The position numbers and the translations under genes were made by a program. DNA of 64,000 nucleotides from Bacteroidia bacterium (GTDB taxonomy: Bacteria; Bacteroidota; Bacteroidia; Bacteroidales; Paludibacteraceae): contig JAGKVE010000005.1 in assembly GCA_021152555.1 (NCBI GenBank), positions 6,175-70,174 on the forward strand, given 5' to 3'. This document shows positions 27,104 through 37,702 of the stretch, in pieces. The notes under the pieces are model-generated. The model was not told the DNA's origin, searched no databases, and saw nothing but the letters and a program-made list of their open reading frames with translations. Position 1 is the first letter of the stretch; the number at the start of each line of letters is the position of its first letter.

Positions 27104-27409
27104 ATGGTAAAACATATTATTCTTTGGAAACTGCGCTCGGATTTGAGCGAGGCGCAGAAACGCGAAGCGGCGTTGGCCATCAAGCAAGGTCTTGAGGGAC
27201 TGCAAGGACAAGTCCCGGGTTTGCTGGATATCCGTGTTCAAATTGATGGACGGTTAGATTCCAGCAATGCGGATATTATGTTAGATTGTACGCTTGATTC
27301 GGAGGCGTCTCTGAAGGGCTACGCTGTTCACCCTGCGCATGTGGCGGTTGCTAATGGTGTCGTACGTCCGAACACAGAGGTACGTACCTGTCTGGATTAC
27401 GAATATTGA
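27104..27409 (+). CDS. Dabb family (stress-responsive A/B barrel) protein
   Basis: A 101-residue single-domain protein with the Dabb pattern: VKHIILWKL at the start, a helix with a run of Lys/Ala, PGLLDIRV, and a C-terminal YAVHPAHVAVANGVV. Such ferredoxin-like dimers occur in stress and polyketide-related proteins; activity here is unknown. It sits in the menG operon after the 14-bp repeat, 1 bp before the next gene. Confidence 0.85.
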   Translation: MVKHIILWKLRSDLSEAQKREAALAIKQGLEGLQGQVPGLLDIRVQIDGRLDSSNADIMLDCTLDSEASLKGYAVHPAHVAVANGVVRPNTEVRTCLDYEY

Positions 27410-27410
27410 A

Positions 27411-28073
27411 ATGATGAGAAAAATAGTTTTATTTACGTTGCTGCTTGTAGCAGCCACGTCTGTTTTTGCCCGTCCTCAACAGCGCGAGGTGGTTATTGAT
27501 ACCGTTTGTAACGCCCCGTTACATCAGATGTTACAAACGACTAACCGGTTCTGTCGCCAGTTCCAGGCATGCCCTGATTCGCTCTTTAACTGGGCGTATG
27601 TCGGGACAGGAGAAGCAGAAGTGGAAGAGTCTAAAACCAAAGAGGGACGCGATGCCATTCAATTACGTTATAAAGACCGCTCGTATGACGCGGCGACCAA
27701 GACCGGCAACGTCGCGATTGATATATACGTGCTGGGAGTGAGGTGGTGGAAGGACCAGCATCTCGGTACGAAAACACGCCTCATGAGACCCGCTAACTCC
27801 CAGTACCCTCTCTCTGCGCACATGACTGCAACGTACAGCGGCTCAATCCTTGAGGGAGGGGATTTCATTCTGCGCATGGAGCCCATTTCCGACATGCAGA
27901 CGCGTATCCATTATGAGTTCCGCCTTGTATTCGGCAAAGTGCTGTCTGCTTTTATCTCTGATAAAACATGGAACAATGCCATCAAATGGCGCTTGGAAAC
28001 TATATTGGAGAACCTGATAGAACAAACAGAAACAGGAACCGTTCAACAAAAAACAAGAGGGCCGAAGAAATGA
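27411..28073 (+). CDS. Secreted protein of unknown function
   Basis: A 220-residue protein with a clear signal peptide (MMRKIVLFTLLLVAATSVFA). The body has mixed alpha/beta character, including FNWAYVGTGEAEVEE and a DIYVLGVRWW stretch, and a Lys/Gln-rich end. I do not recognise a family. The start at 27411 is chosen since the signal peptide follows; the longer frame lies inside the Dabb gene. The stop codon lies in the loop of a terminator hairpin. Confidence 0.75.
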   Translation: MMRKIVLFTLLLVAATSVFARPQQREVVIDTVCNAPLHQMLQTTNRFCRQFQACPDSLFNWAYVGTGEAEVEESKTKEGRDAIQLRYKDRSYDAATKTGNVAIDIYVLGVRWWKDQHLGTKTRLMRPANSQYPLSAHMTATYSGSILEGGDFILRMEPISDMQTRIHYEFRLVFGKVLSAFISDKTWNNAIKWRLETILENLIEQTETGTVQQKTRGPKK

Positions 28074-28084
28074 CCCTCTTGTTT
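28051..28084. terminator. Bidirectional terminator at 28.06 kb
   Basis: An 11-bp perfect stem AAACAAGAGGG/CCCTCTTGTTT (28051-28061, 28074-28084) flanked by A on the left and T on the right; the 12-base loop contains the stop of the secreted protein gene. It serves both converging genes. Confidence 0.85.
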
Positions 28085-28099
28085 GTATAATATCGCTTG

Positions 28100-29008
28100 T
28101 CATCGTCTCGAAGGACGGATGTTGCTGTAATTGTTCAGTATGCGGCAGTGCTCGCAGTTGTGCCAACGATATGTGACGGTAATGCCTACTTGGAACCAAC
28201 CGTCATTCCAGTGGATATGTTCTTTTCCATAACGGTCTGTCCATGTGCCGAAACTGGCGCCTAATTCTACACCGTCGCTGTTCTGCGAAGGAGCCATAGG
28301 CCAAGCGTCCAAGTTCATGTAATGGGTATCAATCAAACCCTCTTGAACCATCAACTCAAGATTCAAAGACCATGACTCACTCAGTTTCCAACTATAACCG
28401 AGACCCAACTGAACCATGGGCAGGAAGCCGAAAGTCTTTCCTTCTATTTTAGAGCGCTCCTTTCCGGAACCGGTTCTCTTATAATAGTAGAATTCATAGT
28501 TGGTAATGATGCTTGCTGTCAAAGCGACACCACCGTAAAGATAGAAACCGGCATTCGAGAACGGGTAATATTCAACGCCGAAAGAAGGCTGTATTATAAC
28601 TGACTGGAACTTACGATAATCATCTCGTGGCTCAGGAAGACTCTGGAACTTCAACTCATTATTACCGCGTAGCGTACCCGCAAGAGCGGTAAAACGCAAA
28701 TTACAATGGTTGCCGACTGGCATCGAGTATCCAAAAGTCAATCCGCCGCCAAAACTGAGGTTGTTCGTGTTGAAACCGCCATTAAAAGCGATACCCTCAT
28801 TGTCTACATCTCCGAAAAAGTACATTGCACTGGCATTGAGACTCACACCATGAGACACAAAATAGTTTTGCGTCGTGTACAATCCGGTTCTGGAGTTGGT
28901 CTTCTCCTTCCATACCACCTTCTGCTTCCCTCTTGGGACTCCGAAGAGCGAGGTACTACATAGCAGACCTGCAAGAATTATAAGTATGAAATAACGGCGA
29001 TTTCTCAT
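28100..29008 (-). CDS. Outer-membrane beta-barrel protein, possibly PorG/DUF6089-like
   Basis: A 302-residue protein with a signal peptide (to about LLCSTSLFG) and alternating aromatic/polar strands. Segments such as SAMYFFGDVDNEG and NLRFTALAGTLRGNN recall DUF6089 proteins, which include PorG, an outer-membrane part of the type IX secretion machine. A type IX-secreted protein lies at the window start, so the system is probably present in the genome. The assignment is by pattern only; a generic porin-like barrel is the alternative. Confidence 0.6.
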   Translation of the reverse strand: MRNRRYFILIILAGLLCSTSLFGVPRGKQKVVWKEKTNSRTGLYTTQNYFVSHGVSLNASAMYFFGDVDNEGIAFNGGFNTNNLSFGGGLTFGYSMPVGNHCNLRFTALAGTLRGNNELKFQSLPEPRDDYRKFQSVIIQPSFGVEYYPFSNAGFYLYGGVALTASIITNYEFYYYKRTGSGKERSKIEGKTFGFLPMVQLGLGYSWKLSESWSLNLELMVQEGLIDTHYMNLDAWPMAPSQNSDGVELGASFGTWTDRYGKEHIHWNDGWFQVGITVTYRWHNCEHCRILNNYSNIRPSRR

Positions 29009-29049
29009 GAGATATTAGCGCGTTTGTATGTCCCAAATCAAAAACGCTG

Positions 29050-29081
29050 CAAAATTACAAAAAAAATCTGAATTGTGCAAA
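29050..29081 (-). promoter_or_regulatory. Promoter of the beta-barrel gene
   Basis: Minus strand: -33 TTTG (29081-29078), 20 bp, -7 TAATTTTG (29057-29050). Confidence 0.85.
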
Positions 29082-29114
29082 TATTATTTTATTTTTTTAT
29101 TTTTTTTTATTTTG

Positions 29115-29146
29115 TTTGCGTATATAATATTTTTTTACTACCTTTG
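29115..29146 (+). promoter_or_regulatory. Promoter of the EF-G paralogue gene
   Basis: -33 TTTG (29115-29118), 20 bp, -7 TACCTTTG (29139-29146), followed by CACCCGATTTTG. The leader to the ATG is about 75 bases. Confidence 0.88.
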
Positions 29147-29230
29147 CACCCGATTTTGCAAACTACACTTTACAATCCGATAGTGTACTCTGTACTTTGT
29201 AAACAAATTAACACCTTAAATAATACAATT

Positions 29231-31387
29231 ATGGCTAAAGTTTATCAGGCAAATGAGATCAAGAATGTCGCTATGTTGGGCGGCAGCGGATCTGGTAAAA
29301 CGACCCTCATGGAGTCGATGTTGTTTGAGTGCGGGGTGATTAAACGCCGCGGTTCGATTGAGCAGCAATCCACCGTGTGCGATTATTTCCCGGTCGAGAA
29401 AGAGTACGGATATTCCGTCTTCTCTACTGTTTGTAACATCGAGTTCGAGGGCAAGAAACTGAACATTATCGACTGCGCAGGCTCAGACGACTTCTGCGGA
29501 GGTACGGTTGCTGCTTTGCAAATGTGCGGTTCCGCGCTTGTCGTGCTTTCTGCTAACGGAGGCGTAGAGGTGGGGACGCAAAATAATTTCCGCCTCGTTG
29601 AAAAGGCACATAAACCACTCGCTTTCGTGATCAATAAATGTGATCATCAGGACGCCGATTTCGACCGCACATTCAATCAACTCAAAGAAAACTTTGGCAA
29701 TAAATGTACACTGATTCAGTTCCCTGTGAACGCTGGTGCCGGCTTCAATGCCGTTATTGACGTGCTCAAAGGGAAAATGTTGGTATGGAAACTCGAAGGC
29801 GGTGCGCCTGAATTCAAAGACATACCCGCTGAGTATGCTGAGCGTGTAGATGAAATGCGTTCGCAACTTTCAGAGGCTGCCGCAGAGGCAGATGAGACGC
29901 TGCTGGATAAGTTCCTTGGCGAGGGACTGACGGATGAGGAAATCATGCAGGGCCTCAAGTCTGTGTATGCAGACGGCTCGATGTATCCCGTTCTCTGTTG
30001 CTCTGGCCTCAAGGATATGGGTATCCGCCGCCTCATGGACTTCCTTAACGGTATGGCTCCAAGCCCTGAGCAGTTCAGTTATCCTACTGTGGACGGCAAG
30101 CAAATCAGTCCGGACCCGAAAGCTCCGACAAGCCTCTACGTCTTCAAGACGTCTGTTGAACCGCATATCGGTGAGGTCAACTATTTCCGCGTAATGCAGG
30201 GAACGGTGCATAATGGCGATGATCTGCTTAATATGGAGCGTGGCTCGAAAGAGCGTATCTCACAACTTTATTCGGTTGCCGGTTCTATCCGTACGGCTGT
30301 GGATGAATTGGCTGCAGGTGACATCGGTGCTACTGTTAAACTCAAAGATACACGTACGGGCAACACTCTCAATGCCAAAGAGTGTGATAACCAGTATGCC
30401 CCGATCCAGTATCCGCAGCCTCGTTACCGTCGTGCCATCAAGCCGGTAACTGAATCTGACGCAGAAAAACTGGCTGCTCTTCTCACACGTATGCACGAGG
30501 AAGACCCGACATGGATTGTCGAGCAGTCCAAAGAACTCCGCCAGATGATTGTCAGCGGACAAGGAGAGTTCCACCTCCGTACCCTCAAATGGCGTCTGGA
30601 GAACAATGACAAGATGCCTGTTGAGTTCCTCGAACCGAAGATTCCGTACCGTGAGACAATCACCAAGGCTGCACGTGCCGATTACCGTCATAAAAAACAG
30701 TCCGGTGGTGCCGGCCAGTTTGGAGAGGTACACCTCATCGTAGAACCGTATGAAGATGGTATGCCGGTTAAGGAGACATATAAATTTGGTAATCAGGAGT
30801 ATAAGATCTCTGTTAAAGACCAACAGGAGATCAACTTGGAGTGGGGCGGTAAACTGATTATTATCAACTCTATCGTCGGCGGTGCTATCGATGCACGCTT
30901 CATTCCTGCTATCGTCAAGGGTATCATGGATCGTATGGAGCAGGGACCGTTGACCGGTTCGTATGCGCGCGACGTACGCGTCATTATTTATGATGGTAAG
31001 ATGCACCCGGTTGATTCGAACGAAATCTCCTTCCGTCTGGCGGGACGTAATGCGTTCGCACAAGCCTTCAAAGAGGCGAACCCGAAAGTTCTCGAGCCTG
31101 TTTATGACCTGGAAGTCTTTGTCCCCTCGGAGATTATGGGTGATGTGATGTCTGACATCAACGGCCGCCGCGGCATGGTAATGGGTATGGAAACAGAAAA
31201 GTCCTTCACACGCCTAAAAGCGCAAGTGCCGTTGAAAGAGTTGGCCTCGTATTCTACAACTCTCTCGTCTCTTACTGGAGGACGTGCCACCTTTACCATG
31301 GCGTTCAATAGTTATCAACTCGTTCCGGCGGACGTTCAGGAGAAACTGCTCGCTGCATACGCTGCAACGCAGTCCGAAGAAGAATAA
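29231..31387 (+). CDS. Elongation factor G paralogue (EF-G2-like) with altered GTPase motifs
   Basis: A 718-residue five-domain EF-G-like factor. The P-loop is GGSGSGKT (17-24), and G4 is NKCD (135-138). The switch II motif reads DCAGSDDF (81-88) where canonical EF-G has DTPGHVDF, so the catalytic His is Ser85. Switch I has YGYSVF in place of RGITIT, losing its Mg-binding Thr. An EF-G2 that lacks GTPase activity and acts in starvation is known from Bacteroides; this looks like that class, not the main fusA. The ATG at 29231 follows the promoter; the longer frame begins upstream of it. Confidence 0.9.
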   Translation: MAKVYQANEIKNVAMLGGSGSGKTTLMESMLFECGVIKRRGSIEQQSTVCDYFPVEKEYGYSVFSTVCNIEFEGKKLNIIDCAGSDDFCGGTVAALQMCGSALVVLSANGGVEVGTQNNFRLVEKAHKPLAFVINKCDHQDADFDRTFNQLKENFGNKCTLIQFPVNAGAGFNAVIDVLKGKMLVWKLEGGAPEFKDIPAEYAERVDEMRSQLSEAAAEADETLLDKFLGEGLTDEEIMQGLKSVYADGSMYPVLCCSGLKDMGIRRLMDFLNGMAPSPEQFSYPTVDGKQISPDPKAPTSLYVFKTSVEPHIGEVNYFRVMQGTVHNGDDLLNMERGSKERISQLYSVAGSIRTAVDELAAGDIGATVKLKDTRTGNTLNAKECDNQYAPIQYPQPRYRRAIKPVTESDAEKLAALLTRMHEEDPTWIVEQSKELRQMIVSGQGEFHLRTLKWRLENNDKMPVEFLEPKIPYRETITKAARADYRHKKQSGGAGQFGEVHLIVEPYEDGMPVKETYKFGNQEYKISVKDQQEINLEWGGKLIIINSIVGGAIDARFIPAIVKGIMDRMEQGPLTGSYARDVRVIIYDGKMHPVDSNEISFRLAGRNAFAQAFKEANPKVLEPVYDLEVFVPSEIMGDVMSDINGRRGMVMGMETEKSFTRLKAQVPLKELASYSTTLSSLTGGRATFTMAFNSYQLVPADVQEKLLAAYAATQSEEE

Positions 31388-31432
31388 ACTTCCTCTCCTT
31401 TCAGATCGTTTTTGTAACAATCTTGGAAGATG

Positions 31433-31478
31433 GTTCCGTGATGGTCGTGTCAAGTATGCGACCATCACGGGACTTTTT
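31433..31478 (+). terminator. Intrinsic terminator after the EF-G paralogue
   Basis: A 15-bp stem (31433-31447 with 31459-31473, one G-U), an 11-base loop and five T. Confidence 0.93.
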
Positions 31479-31566
31479 CTAACACAACTCCGATAAAACT
31501 CCGAGAACCAATAAATGCGCAAAAAGTACATAAGCAACCTAAATATCAAATGTTTTTACAAAAATA

Positions 31567-31598
31567 CTTGCATAATTCAAAAAAAAGCAGTAAATTTG
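31567..31598 (+). promoter_or_regulatory. Promoter of secA
   Basis: -33 CTTG (31567-31570), 20 bp, -7 TAAATTTG (31591-31598). Its spacer shares the string TTCAAAAAAAAGCAGTA with the dnaA promoter. Confidence 0.8.
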
Positions 31599-31674
31599 CA
31601 CGCTTTTTGTAGGCTATGGTGTCAGGAAGATGGATATGCGAGCCGGACAACGTGTAAAAAACAGTAACATAGAT

Positions 31675-34600
31675 ATGAATTTTTTAGAACTAATTACAAA
31701 GATTTTCGGTAACAAGGCGCAGAAAGATATGCGCGCCATACAGCCGATAGTCGATCAAATCAAAGCGGAATACGAGCGGATAGACCAATTGTCCAACGAC
31801 GATCTCCGTGCAGCCAGTTGGGCGTTGATGGACAAGCTGCAGGCAGCAGTGGCAGGCCGCAAAGCTCGGATCGCCGAACTCAAGGCATCTATTGAAGATA
31901 CGCCCATTGAGAAACGCGAACATATCTACAATGAAGTGGATAAATTAGAGAAGGAAATCAAAGATGAGTATGAACGTGTGCTCAATGAAATCCTTCCCGA
32001 AGCTTATGCTATCGTCAAATCAACAGCTCGCCGCTTTGCGCAAAACGAGACGGTTGAGGTGACGGCTTCCCAAATGGATAAAGATCTGGCGGCAGATTCC
32101 AGGTTCGATTTTGTGGAGATAGACGGCGAAAAAGCACTCTATCACAACCATTGGATGGCGGGCGGCAATGAGATAACATGGGATATGATTCATTATGATG
32201 TCCAACTCTTTGGCGGCGTGGTACTGCACCAGGGGAAGATAGCCGAGATGGCGACCGGTGAAGGTAAGACGCTGGTAGCTACTCTGCCGGTTTATCTGAA
32301 CGCTCTGACGCACGAAGGCGTGCATGTGGTGACTGTGAATGACTATCTGGCCAAGCGTGATAGCGAATGGAACGGCCCGATTTATATGTTCCTCGGTCTG
32401 ACGGTTGACTGTATTGACAAACACCGTCCGAACAGCGACGAACGCCGCAAAGCCTACGCTTGTGATATTACCTTTGGTACGAACAACGAGTTTGGTTTTG
32501 ACTACTTGCGTGACAATATGGCAACGAGCCCGCTTGACCTCGTTCAGCGCGGGCATAACTACGCAATTGTAGATGAGGTGGACTCTGTGCTGATTGATGA
32601 TGCCCGTACGCCGTTAATCATCAGTGGTCCTGTACCACGAGGCGAAGACCAGATGTTTGATGAATACAAAGACCGTGTGGCAAATCTGGTACGCCAGCAG
32701 ACAACGTTGACCACCAAGCTGCTTGCCGAGGCAAAGGCAAAGATGGGATCCGCTGACGAGAAAGAGAAGGAGGCCGGCGAACTGGCTCTCTTCCGCTCGT
32801 TCAAGGGTATGCCGAAATCAAAAGCCCTCATCAAATACCTCTCCGAGCCGGGCATCAAGGTGCGTCTCCAGAAAACAGAGGAGTTCTACCTCCAAGAGAA
32901 TGAGAAGAACATGCACATCGCCACCGACGAACTCTATTTCGTTATTGATGAGAAAAACAAATCGATAGAGTTGACCGATAAGGGTATAGATGCACTGACG
33001 GGCACAACCGATGATCTGGATTTCTTCGTGTTGCCGGATGTAGGGTCCGAGATGGCGGAACTGGAGAATCAAACAGGACTTTCTGTTGAAGAGAAACAGC
33101 AGAAGAAAGATGACATCCTGACCAATTACAGCATTAAGTCCGAACGTGTACACACAGTTCACCAGTTGCTCAAGGCATACACGCTCTTTGAAAAAGACGT
33201 GGATTATATCATTGACAACGGCGAAGTAAAGATTGTGGATGAGCAGACAGGCCGTATTATGGAAGGGCGTCGTTGGTCGGATGGCTTGCACCAAGCTGTT
33301 GAGGCCAAGGAGAATGTGACCGTAGAAGGCGCTACGCAGACGTTTGCAACTATCACGCTGCAGAACTATTTCCGTATGTATCATAAACTTGCCGGTATGA
33401 CCGGTACGGCAGAGACTGAGGCGGGTGAATTCTGGAATATCTATAAACTGGATGTAGTTGTTATCCCGACGAACAAACCGATTGCACGTATCGACATGAA
33501 CGACCGTATCTACCGTACCAAACGTGAGAAATACAATGCCGTTATTGATGAGATACAAAACATGGTAGAGCAGGGCAGACCTGTGCTGGTGGGTACTACT
33601 TCGGTAGAGATTTCCGAATTGCTGAGCAAGATGCTCAATATCCGCAAAATCAAACATAACGTGCTCAATGCCAAGTTGCACCAACAAGAGGCGCAGGTCG
33701 TTGCTGAGGCGGGGCGTGCCGGTGTTGTAACCATCGCGACAAATATGGCAGGACGTGGTACTGATATCAAATTGACTCCCGAAGTCAAAGAGGCCGGCGG
33801 TCTTGCTATCATCGGAACAGAACGTCATGAGAGCCGCCGTGTGGACCGTCAGTTACGCGGACGTGCTGGACGTCAGGGTGATCCGGGTAGTTCGGTCTTC
33901 TACGTCAGCCTGGAGGACGATTTGATGCGTATGTTTGGATCAGAGCGCATAGCGTCTGTCATGGATCGTATGGGATTCCAAGAGGGGGAGATGATTGAGC
34001 ATAACATGATTTCCAGCTCCATTGAGCGTGCGCAGAAAAAAGTGGAGGAGAATAACTTCGGTATTCGTAAACGTCTTATCGAATATGACGATGTGATGAA
34101 CCAGCAGCGTAACCTTATTTACGCCAAGCGTCGTCACGCGCTGATGGGTGAACGTATCGGTGTGGATATTACCAACATGATTTATGAGTTGGCAGAAGAA
34201 TACATAGCCGAATCCCGTTCCGCGAATGACTATGCAGGCTTGCAGTTTGACGCAATGCAGACCTTTGCCATTGACCTACCGTTTGACGAGGAAGAGTTCA
34301 GCCGCGGAAAGCGCGAGGCACTGAGTGAACAACTGGCAGAGGCTGCTCTGGAAGGATTCAAACGCCGTATGGATAAGTTGACACAAGTCGCTGATCCCGT
34401 CATTCAAAAGGTATATGAGACCAAGGGACAGATGTATGAGAACATACTAATCCCCATTACGGACGGCAAGAAAGTATATAATATATCCGTCAATCTCAAA
34501 TCAGCCGCTGAGAGTCACTGCAAAGAAGTGGTCAAAGAGTTCGAGAAACGCATGTTGCTTTATGTCATTGATGATGAGTGGAAAGAGCATTTACGCCAAC

Positions 34601-35013
34601 TCGACGACCTCAAGCAGTCTGTGCAGAATGCTTCCTATGAGCAGAAAGACCCGCTCTTGATTTATAAATTAGAGTCTTTCGGTATCTTCAAGGGCATGCT
34701 TGAGAACTTTAACCGCCGCGCTATATCCATCTTGCTCCGGGGACAGATACATCAGCAGGAACCAGATAGGGTGCAGCAGGCTCAGCAGCAGCGCCGTATG
34801 GATTATAGTCATTACCGTACACAGAAAGATGCTGTCCAGCAGGCGGCTCAGGCATCCGGTATGGCGCAGGCGGCAGGCCGCGACACGCGCGAGAACGCAC
34901 GCCCCGAACCGATCCACGTAGATAAGAAACCAAGGCCAAACGACCCGTGTCCTTGTGGTAGTGGCAAGAAGTACAAACAATGTCACGGGAAGTTAAATGC
35001 AGCAGGTATATAG
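31675..35013 (+). CDS. secA: Preprotein translocase ATPase SecA
   Basis: The motor that drives proteins through SecYEG. At 1,112 residues it is long, as in other Bacteroidota: the nucleotide-binding folds carry Walker A ATGEGKT and Walker [17 protein letters not shown], with an insertion of helical, Lys-rich sequence around residues 330-390. The preprotein cross-linking and helical scaffold domains follow. A Gln-rich linker leads to the zinc tail [15 protein letters not shown] that binds SecB or lipids. The ATG at 31675 ([10 protein letters not shown]) fits the family start; an in-frame ATG at 31630 is less likely. Confidence 0.98.
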   Translation: MNFLELITKIFGNKAQKDMRAIQPIVDQIKAEYERIDQLSNDDLRAASWALMDKLQAAVAGRKARIAELKASIEDTPIEKREHIYNEVDKLEKEIKDEYERVLNEILPEAYAIVKSTARRFAQNETVEVTASQMDKDLAADSRFDFVEIDGEKALYHNHWMAGGNEITWDMIHYDVQLFGGVVLHQGKIAEMATGEGKTLVATLPVYLNALTHEGVHVVTVNDYLAKRDSEWNGPIYMFLGLTVDCIDKHRPNSDERRKAYACDITFGTNNEFGFDYLRDNMATSPLDLVQRGHNYAIVDEVDSVLIDDARTPLIISGPVPRGEDQMFDEYKDRVANLVRQQTTLTTKLLAEAKAKMGSADEKEKEAGELALFRSFKGMPKSKALIKYLSEPGIKVRLQKTEEFYLQENEKNMHIATDELYFVIDEKNKSIELTDKGIDALTGTTDDLDFFVLPDVGSEMAELENQTGLSVEEKQQKKDDILTNYSIKSERVHTVHQLLKAYTLFEKDVDYIIDNGEVKIVDEQTGRIMEGRRWSDGLHQAVEAKENVTVEGATQTFATITLQNYFRMYHKLAGMTGTAETEAGEFWNIYKLDVVVIPTNKPIARIDMNDRIYRTKREKYNAVIDEIQNMVEQGRPVLVGTTSVEISELLSKMLNIRKIKHNVLNAKLHQQEAQVVAEAGRAGVVTIATNMAGRGTDIKLTPEVKEAGGLAIIGTERHESRRVDRQLRGRAGRQGDPGSSVFYVSLEDDLMRMFGSERIASVMDRMGFQEGEMIEHNMISSSIERAQKKVEENNFGIRKRLIEYDDVMNQQRNLIYAKRRHALMGERIGVDITNMIYELAEEYIAESRSANDYAGLQFDAMQTFAIDLPFDEEEFSRGKREALSEQLAEAALEGFKRRMDKLTQVADPVIQKVYETKGQMYENILIPITDGKKVYNISVNLKSAAESHCKEVVKEFEKRMLLYVIDDEWKEHLRQLDDLKQSVQNASYEQKDPLLIYKLESFGIFKGMLENFNRRAISILLRGQIHQQEPDRVQQAQQQRRMDYSHYRTQKDAVQQAAQASGMAQAAGRDTRENARPEPIHVDKKPRPNDPCPCGSGKKYKQCHGKLNAAGI

Positions 35014-35031
35014 TTGTTCTGAAAAACAGGA

Positions 35032-36213
35032 ATGTCGAAATATCGATATATCATAATAATATTCCTTGTTTGCGCCGCCATGAGTATGACGGCGCAACAA
35101 GTATATCCCGACACATTCAAGTTGCAGGACCAGAATATGGCGGCGGATTTGGATATGTATCTGTTAGACCTTGTTGGAAAGCAGAGCGCCGAACTGCACG
35201 CCGGCGATACAACGGCTGATATCACAGATACATTGTCAATGGAGGAACTTCTTCGCTTGGATTCCATTCAGCGCGAGATGGCGGAAGTAGATTCGCTGCG
35301 CACAGTCAATGCCGTACTGACGCTGCAGAAAATGCAGGGTACGCCGGAGATTGTAATTGAAAAATCATGGTTCAGAGACGAAGTGGAGGATAGAAACGAC
35401 GTGTTGCGTGTCATTCGGGATATGAAAACCCGTTGGCGCAAAGAAGCCACTCTCATGGCGCAAATAACGCAGAACTACGTCACGGCAAACTGGTATCAAG
35501 GCGGATCCTCTTCTTTCGCTGCGCTCGGAATAGCAAAGGGACAAATAGGGTATTTCGGAGAGCGTTTCACATGGGAGAACACAGGCGAATGGCGTATGGG
35601 CGGATCAACCATCTCTGCTGACTCGCTGCATAAAGTGAATACAACGGACGACCTGTTCCGGCTCTACTCAAAAGCCAACTTCCGAATCGTACCAAAGCTG
35701 TATACATCCGTTTCCATGGAGTTTGAGACACGCCTGTTGCCAACCTATAAGTCCAACTCGATGAATCTCAAATCCGCGCCGTTCGCTCCTTTGCGTTTCA
35801 ATGCAGCTTTCGGTCTGGATTACAAGCCCGTAAAGAACCTTTCCGTTTCGTTCTCTCCACTGTCCTACAAACTGGTTTACATATCAGATACGGTACGCGT
35901 TAATGGTAAAGATTTTGGTCTCAAAGAGGGCGAACAGATTCAGCACAATGTCGGTTCGTCTGTGCGTGTGGAATATGTATGGAAACCGGTTCGTGAATTT
36001 GCGTTAGAAACAAAATTCTTTTTCTATACCAACTATCACGGCATTGAGGCGGACTTGGAAGTGAATCTTGATTTCATTATCAATCGTTATCTGACGACGC
36101 GCTTGATGCTTCATCCGCGCTACGATAGTTCGGTCATCATGGAGGGGGACAAGCACGCAAAAATACAGTTTAGGGAACTGTTATCCATTGGTTTTGCGCA
36201 TAAATTTAGGTAA
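35032..36213 (+). CDS. DUF3078 outer-membrane-associated protein
   Basis: A 393-residue secreted protein with a signal peptide (to about SMTAQ). After an acidic helical stretch (about 60-125) comes the DUF3078 region, with ANWYQGG and repeated amphipathic strands ending in an aromatic C-terminal strand (GFAHKFR). It is probably a beta-barrel; its function is unknown. It follows secA by 18 bp. The start codon lies inside an 8-bp-period repeat, so the first residues may be shaped by it. Confidence 0.85.
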   Translation: MSKYRYIIIIFLVCAAMSMTAQQVYPDTFKLQDQNMAADLDMYLLDLVGKQSAELHAGDTTADITDTLSMEELLRLDSIQREMAEVDSLRTVNAVLTLQKMQGTPEIVIEKSWFRDEVEDRNDVLRVIRDMKTRWRKEATLMAQITQNYVTANWYQGGSSSFAALGIAKGQIGYFGERFTWENTGEWRMGGSTISADSLHKVNTTDDLFRLYSKANFRIVPKLYTSVSMEFETRLLPTYKSNSMNLKSAPFAPLRFNAAFGLDYKPVKNLSVSFSPLSYKLVYISDTVRVNGKDFGLKEGEQIQHNVGSSVRVEYVWKPVREFALETKFFFYTNYHGIEADLEVNLDFIINRYLTTRLMLHPRYDSSVIMEGDKHAKIQFRELLSIGFAHKFR

Positions 36214-36237
36214 AAAAACGGCTGGAAGGCTTGCCGG

Positions 36238-36786
36238 TCAGTTACATAGTTTCTCCAATTCGAGCCATCTTAAATAGCCTTCATGCCCGTATTTCCAGAT
36301 GTTGTATTTGATTTTGGCAAGGCTCACTTCTTCTCCATGATGACTCTTGCTATAGAATTTATCTGCATAGCAGATGATTTTTTCTTCAAGGCTCTGTGGG
36401 CAATAGTCGCGTTCGGGAATAGGCAGTTCTTCTCGCTCAATCTGTTCGATTGTGATACCTGTTCCGGTGTGTCGTTCCGCAACTAACGCGTGTTTCGGGA
36501 ATCCCTCCCGACGGAGTAACTCGGCACCCAAATAGCCGTGTTCGATGTATTTGTGCGTGCCGTTGCAATAGATCTTCGGAGCGTCGCAGTATATAATACC
36601 AATGTCGTGCAGCATAGCTGCCTCCTCGACGAACTGCCGGTCCACAAGACCTTGCTGCTCCCATTCGGGGTGTCTGTCTATAATCGCCAGAGATCTGTCT
36701 GCTACTTGCCGGCTATGCGTTACCAATATATGGCGTAACTGAGGCTGATTGCTGTAATATTTGTCAATGAGCTTAATGTAATCCAT
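36238..36786 (-). CDS. HD-domain phosphohydrolase
   Basis: A 182-residue HD-fold protein. Metal-binding pieces are THSRQVADRS (first His), EAAMLHDIGI (the HD pair), and later HGYLGAELL and AERHTGTG His residues. This architecture fits small YedJ/YqeK-like nucleotide or metabolite phosphohydrolases; the substrate is unknown. The gene overlaps fmt by 14 bp and ends the lgt-fmt unit; it converges on the DUF3078 gene with a 24-bp gap lacking a hairpin. Confidence 0.85.
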   Translation of the reverse strand: MDYIKLIDKYYSNQPQLRHILVTHSRQVADRSLAIIDRHPEWEQQGLVDRQFVEEAAMLHDIGIIYCDAPKIYCNGTHKYIEHGYLGAELLRREGFPKHALVAERHTGTGITIEQIEREELPIPERDYCPQSLEEKIICYADKFYSKSHHGEEVSLAKIKYNIWKYGHEGYLRWLELEKLCN

Positions 36787-37702
36787 TTAAGAACGCTTTT
36801 GCCTCCATTCTCTTCTTCCCCGGTACTTGCAACTCCAGAATCCGTACTGCGCCCTCTTTGCAGGGCACGATGATATCTTTTGTACATTGTACATCATCCT
36901 TTTGTACTTCCTCTACACGATACACCTTGACATTCTCGAAGACTTGCCCGTTGATGGTCAGATTAGCCCAGGCTGCAGGGTAGGGGCTGAGGCCACGGAC
37001 GAAGTTCTTCACTTCCTGTGCGGCCTTCTCGGCAAAACGGATTTCGCAATCTTCCTTGAATATCTTTGGAGCAGGGCGTAATTCCGACAACTCCGGTTGA
37101 GGAGTAGTAGGCAGCGCGATTCCTTTGTTTTCGCAGTCAATGATCAAATCTACGGTGCGCGTTACCATCTCTGTGCCGAGTGCCATGAGACGGTCGTGTA
37201 CAGAACCGACATTCTCGTCAGTACCGATAGGAATACGTTCCTGGAGAATCATGTTCCCCGTGTCTATCTCATGTTTGAGCATGAAGGTCGTTGCGCCTGT
37301 TTCCGCGTCGCCGTTCATCACAGCCCAGTTGATAGGCGCGGCACCACGGTATTGTGGAAGAAGGGACGCATGCAGATTGAAAGTACCTAAACGCGGCATC
37401 GCCCAAACGACTTCCGGCAACATACGGAAAGCCACTACAACCTGCAAATCAGCGTGATAACTGCGTAACTCCTCTATGAACGCCTCGTCCTTCAGTTTCT
37501 CGGGCTGCAAAACCGGCAAGCCGGCAGAAAGCGCATATTTCTTCACATCGGAATACTGCATTTGGTGTCCTCGTCCTGCCGGTTTGTCAGGCATAGTGAC
37601 TACTGCTACTACATTATAACCGCCTTCAACCAAAGCCTGCAGGCTTGCAACTGCAAATTCCGGCGTGCCAAGATAGATGATGCGTAAATCTTCTTTTGTC
37701 AT
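36773..37702 (-). CDS. fmt: Methionyl-tRNA formyltransferase
   Basis: Formylates Met-tRNAi using 10-formyl-THF. The 309-residue protein shows YLGTPEFAV at the start, the folate-site signature HASLLPQYRGAAPINWA with the catalytic His, and DTGNMI. The C-terminal OB domain starts near residue 205. The start overlaps the lgt stop, so the two are coupled. Confidence 0.97.
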   Translation of the reverse strand: MTKEDLRIIYLGTPEFAVASLQALVEGGYNVVAVVTMPDKPAGRGHQMQYSDVKKYALSAGLPVLQPEKLKDEAFIEELRSYHADLQVVVAFRMLPEVVWAMPRLGTFNLHASLLPQYRGAAPINWAVMNGDAETGATTFMLKHEIDTGNMILQERIPIGTDENVGSVHDRLMALGTEMVTRTVDLIIDCENKGIALPTTPQPELSELRPAPKIFKEDCEIRFAEKAAQEVKNFVRGLSPYPAAWANLTINGQVFENVKVYRVEEVQKDDVQCTKDIIVPCKEGAVRILELQVPGKKRMEAKAFLNGLH

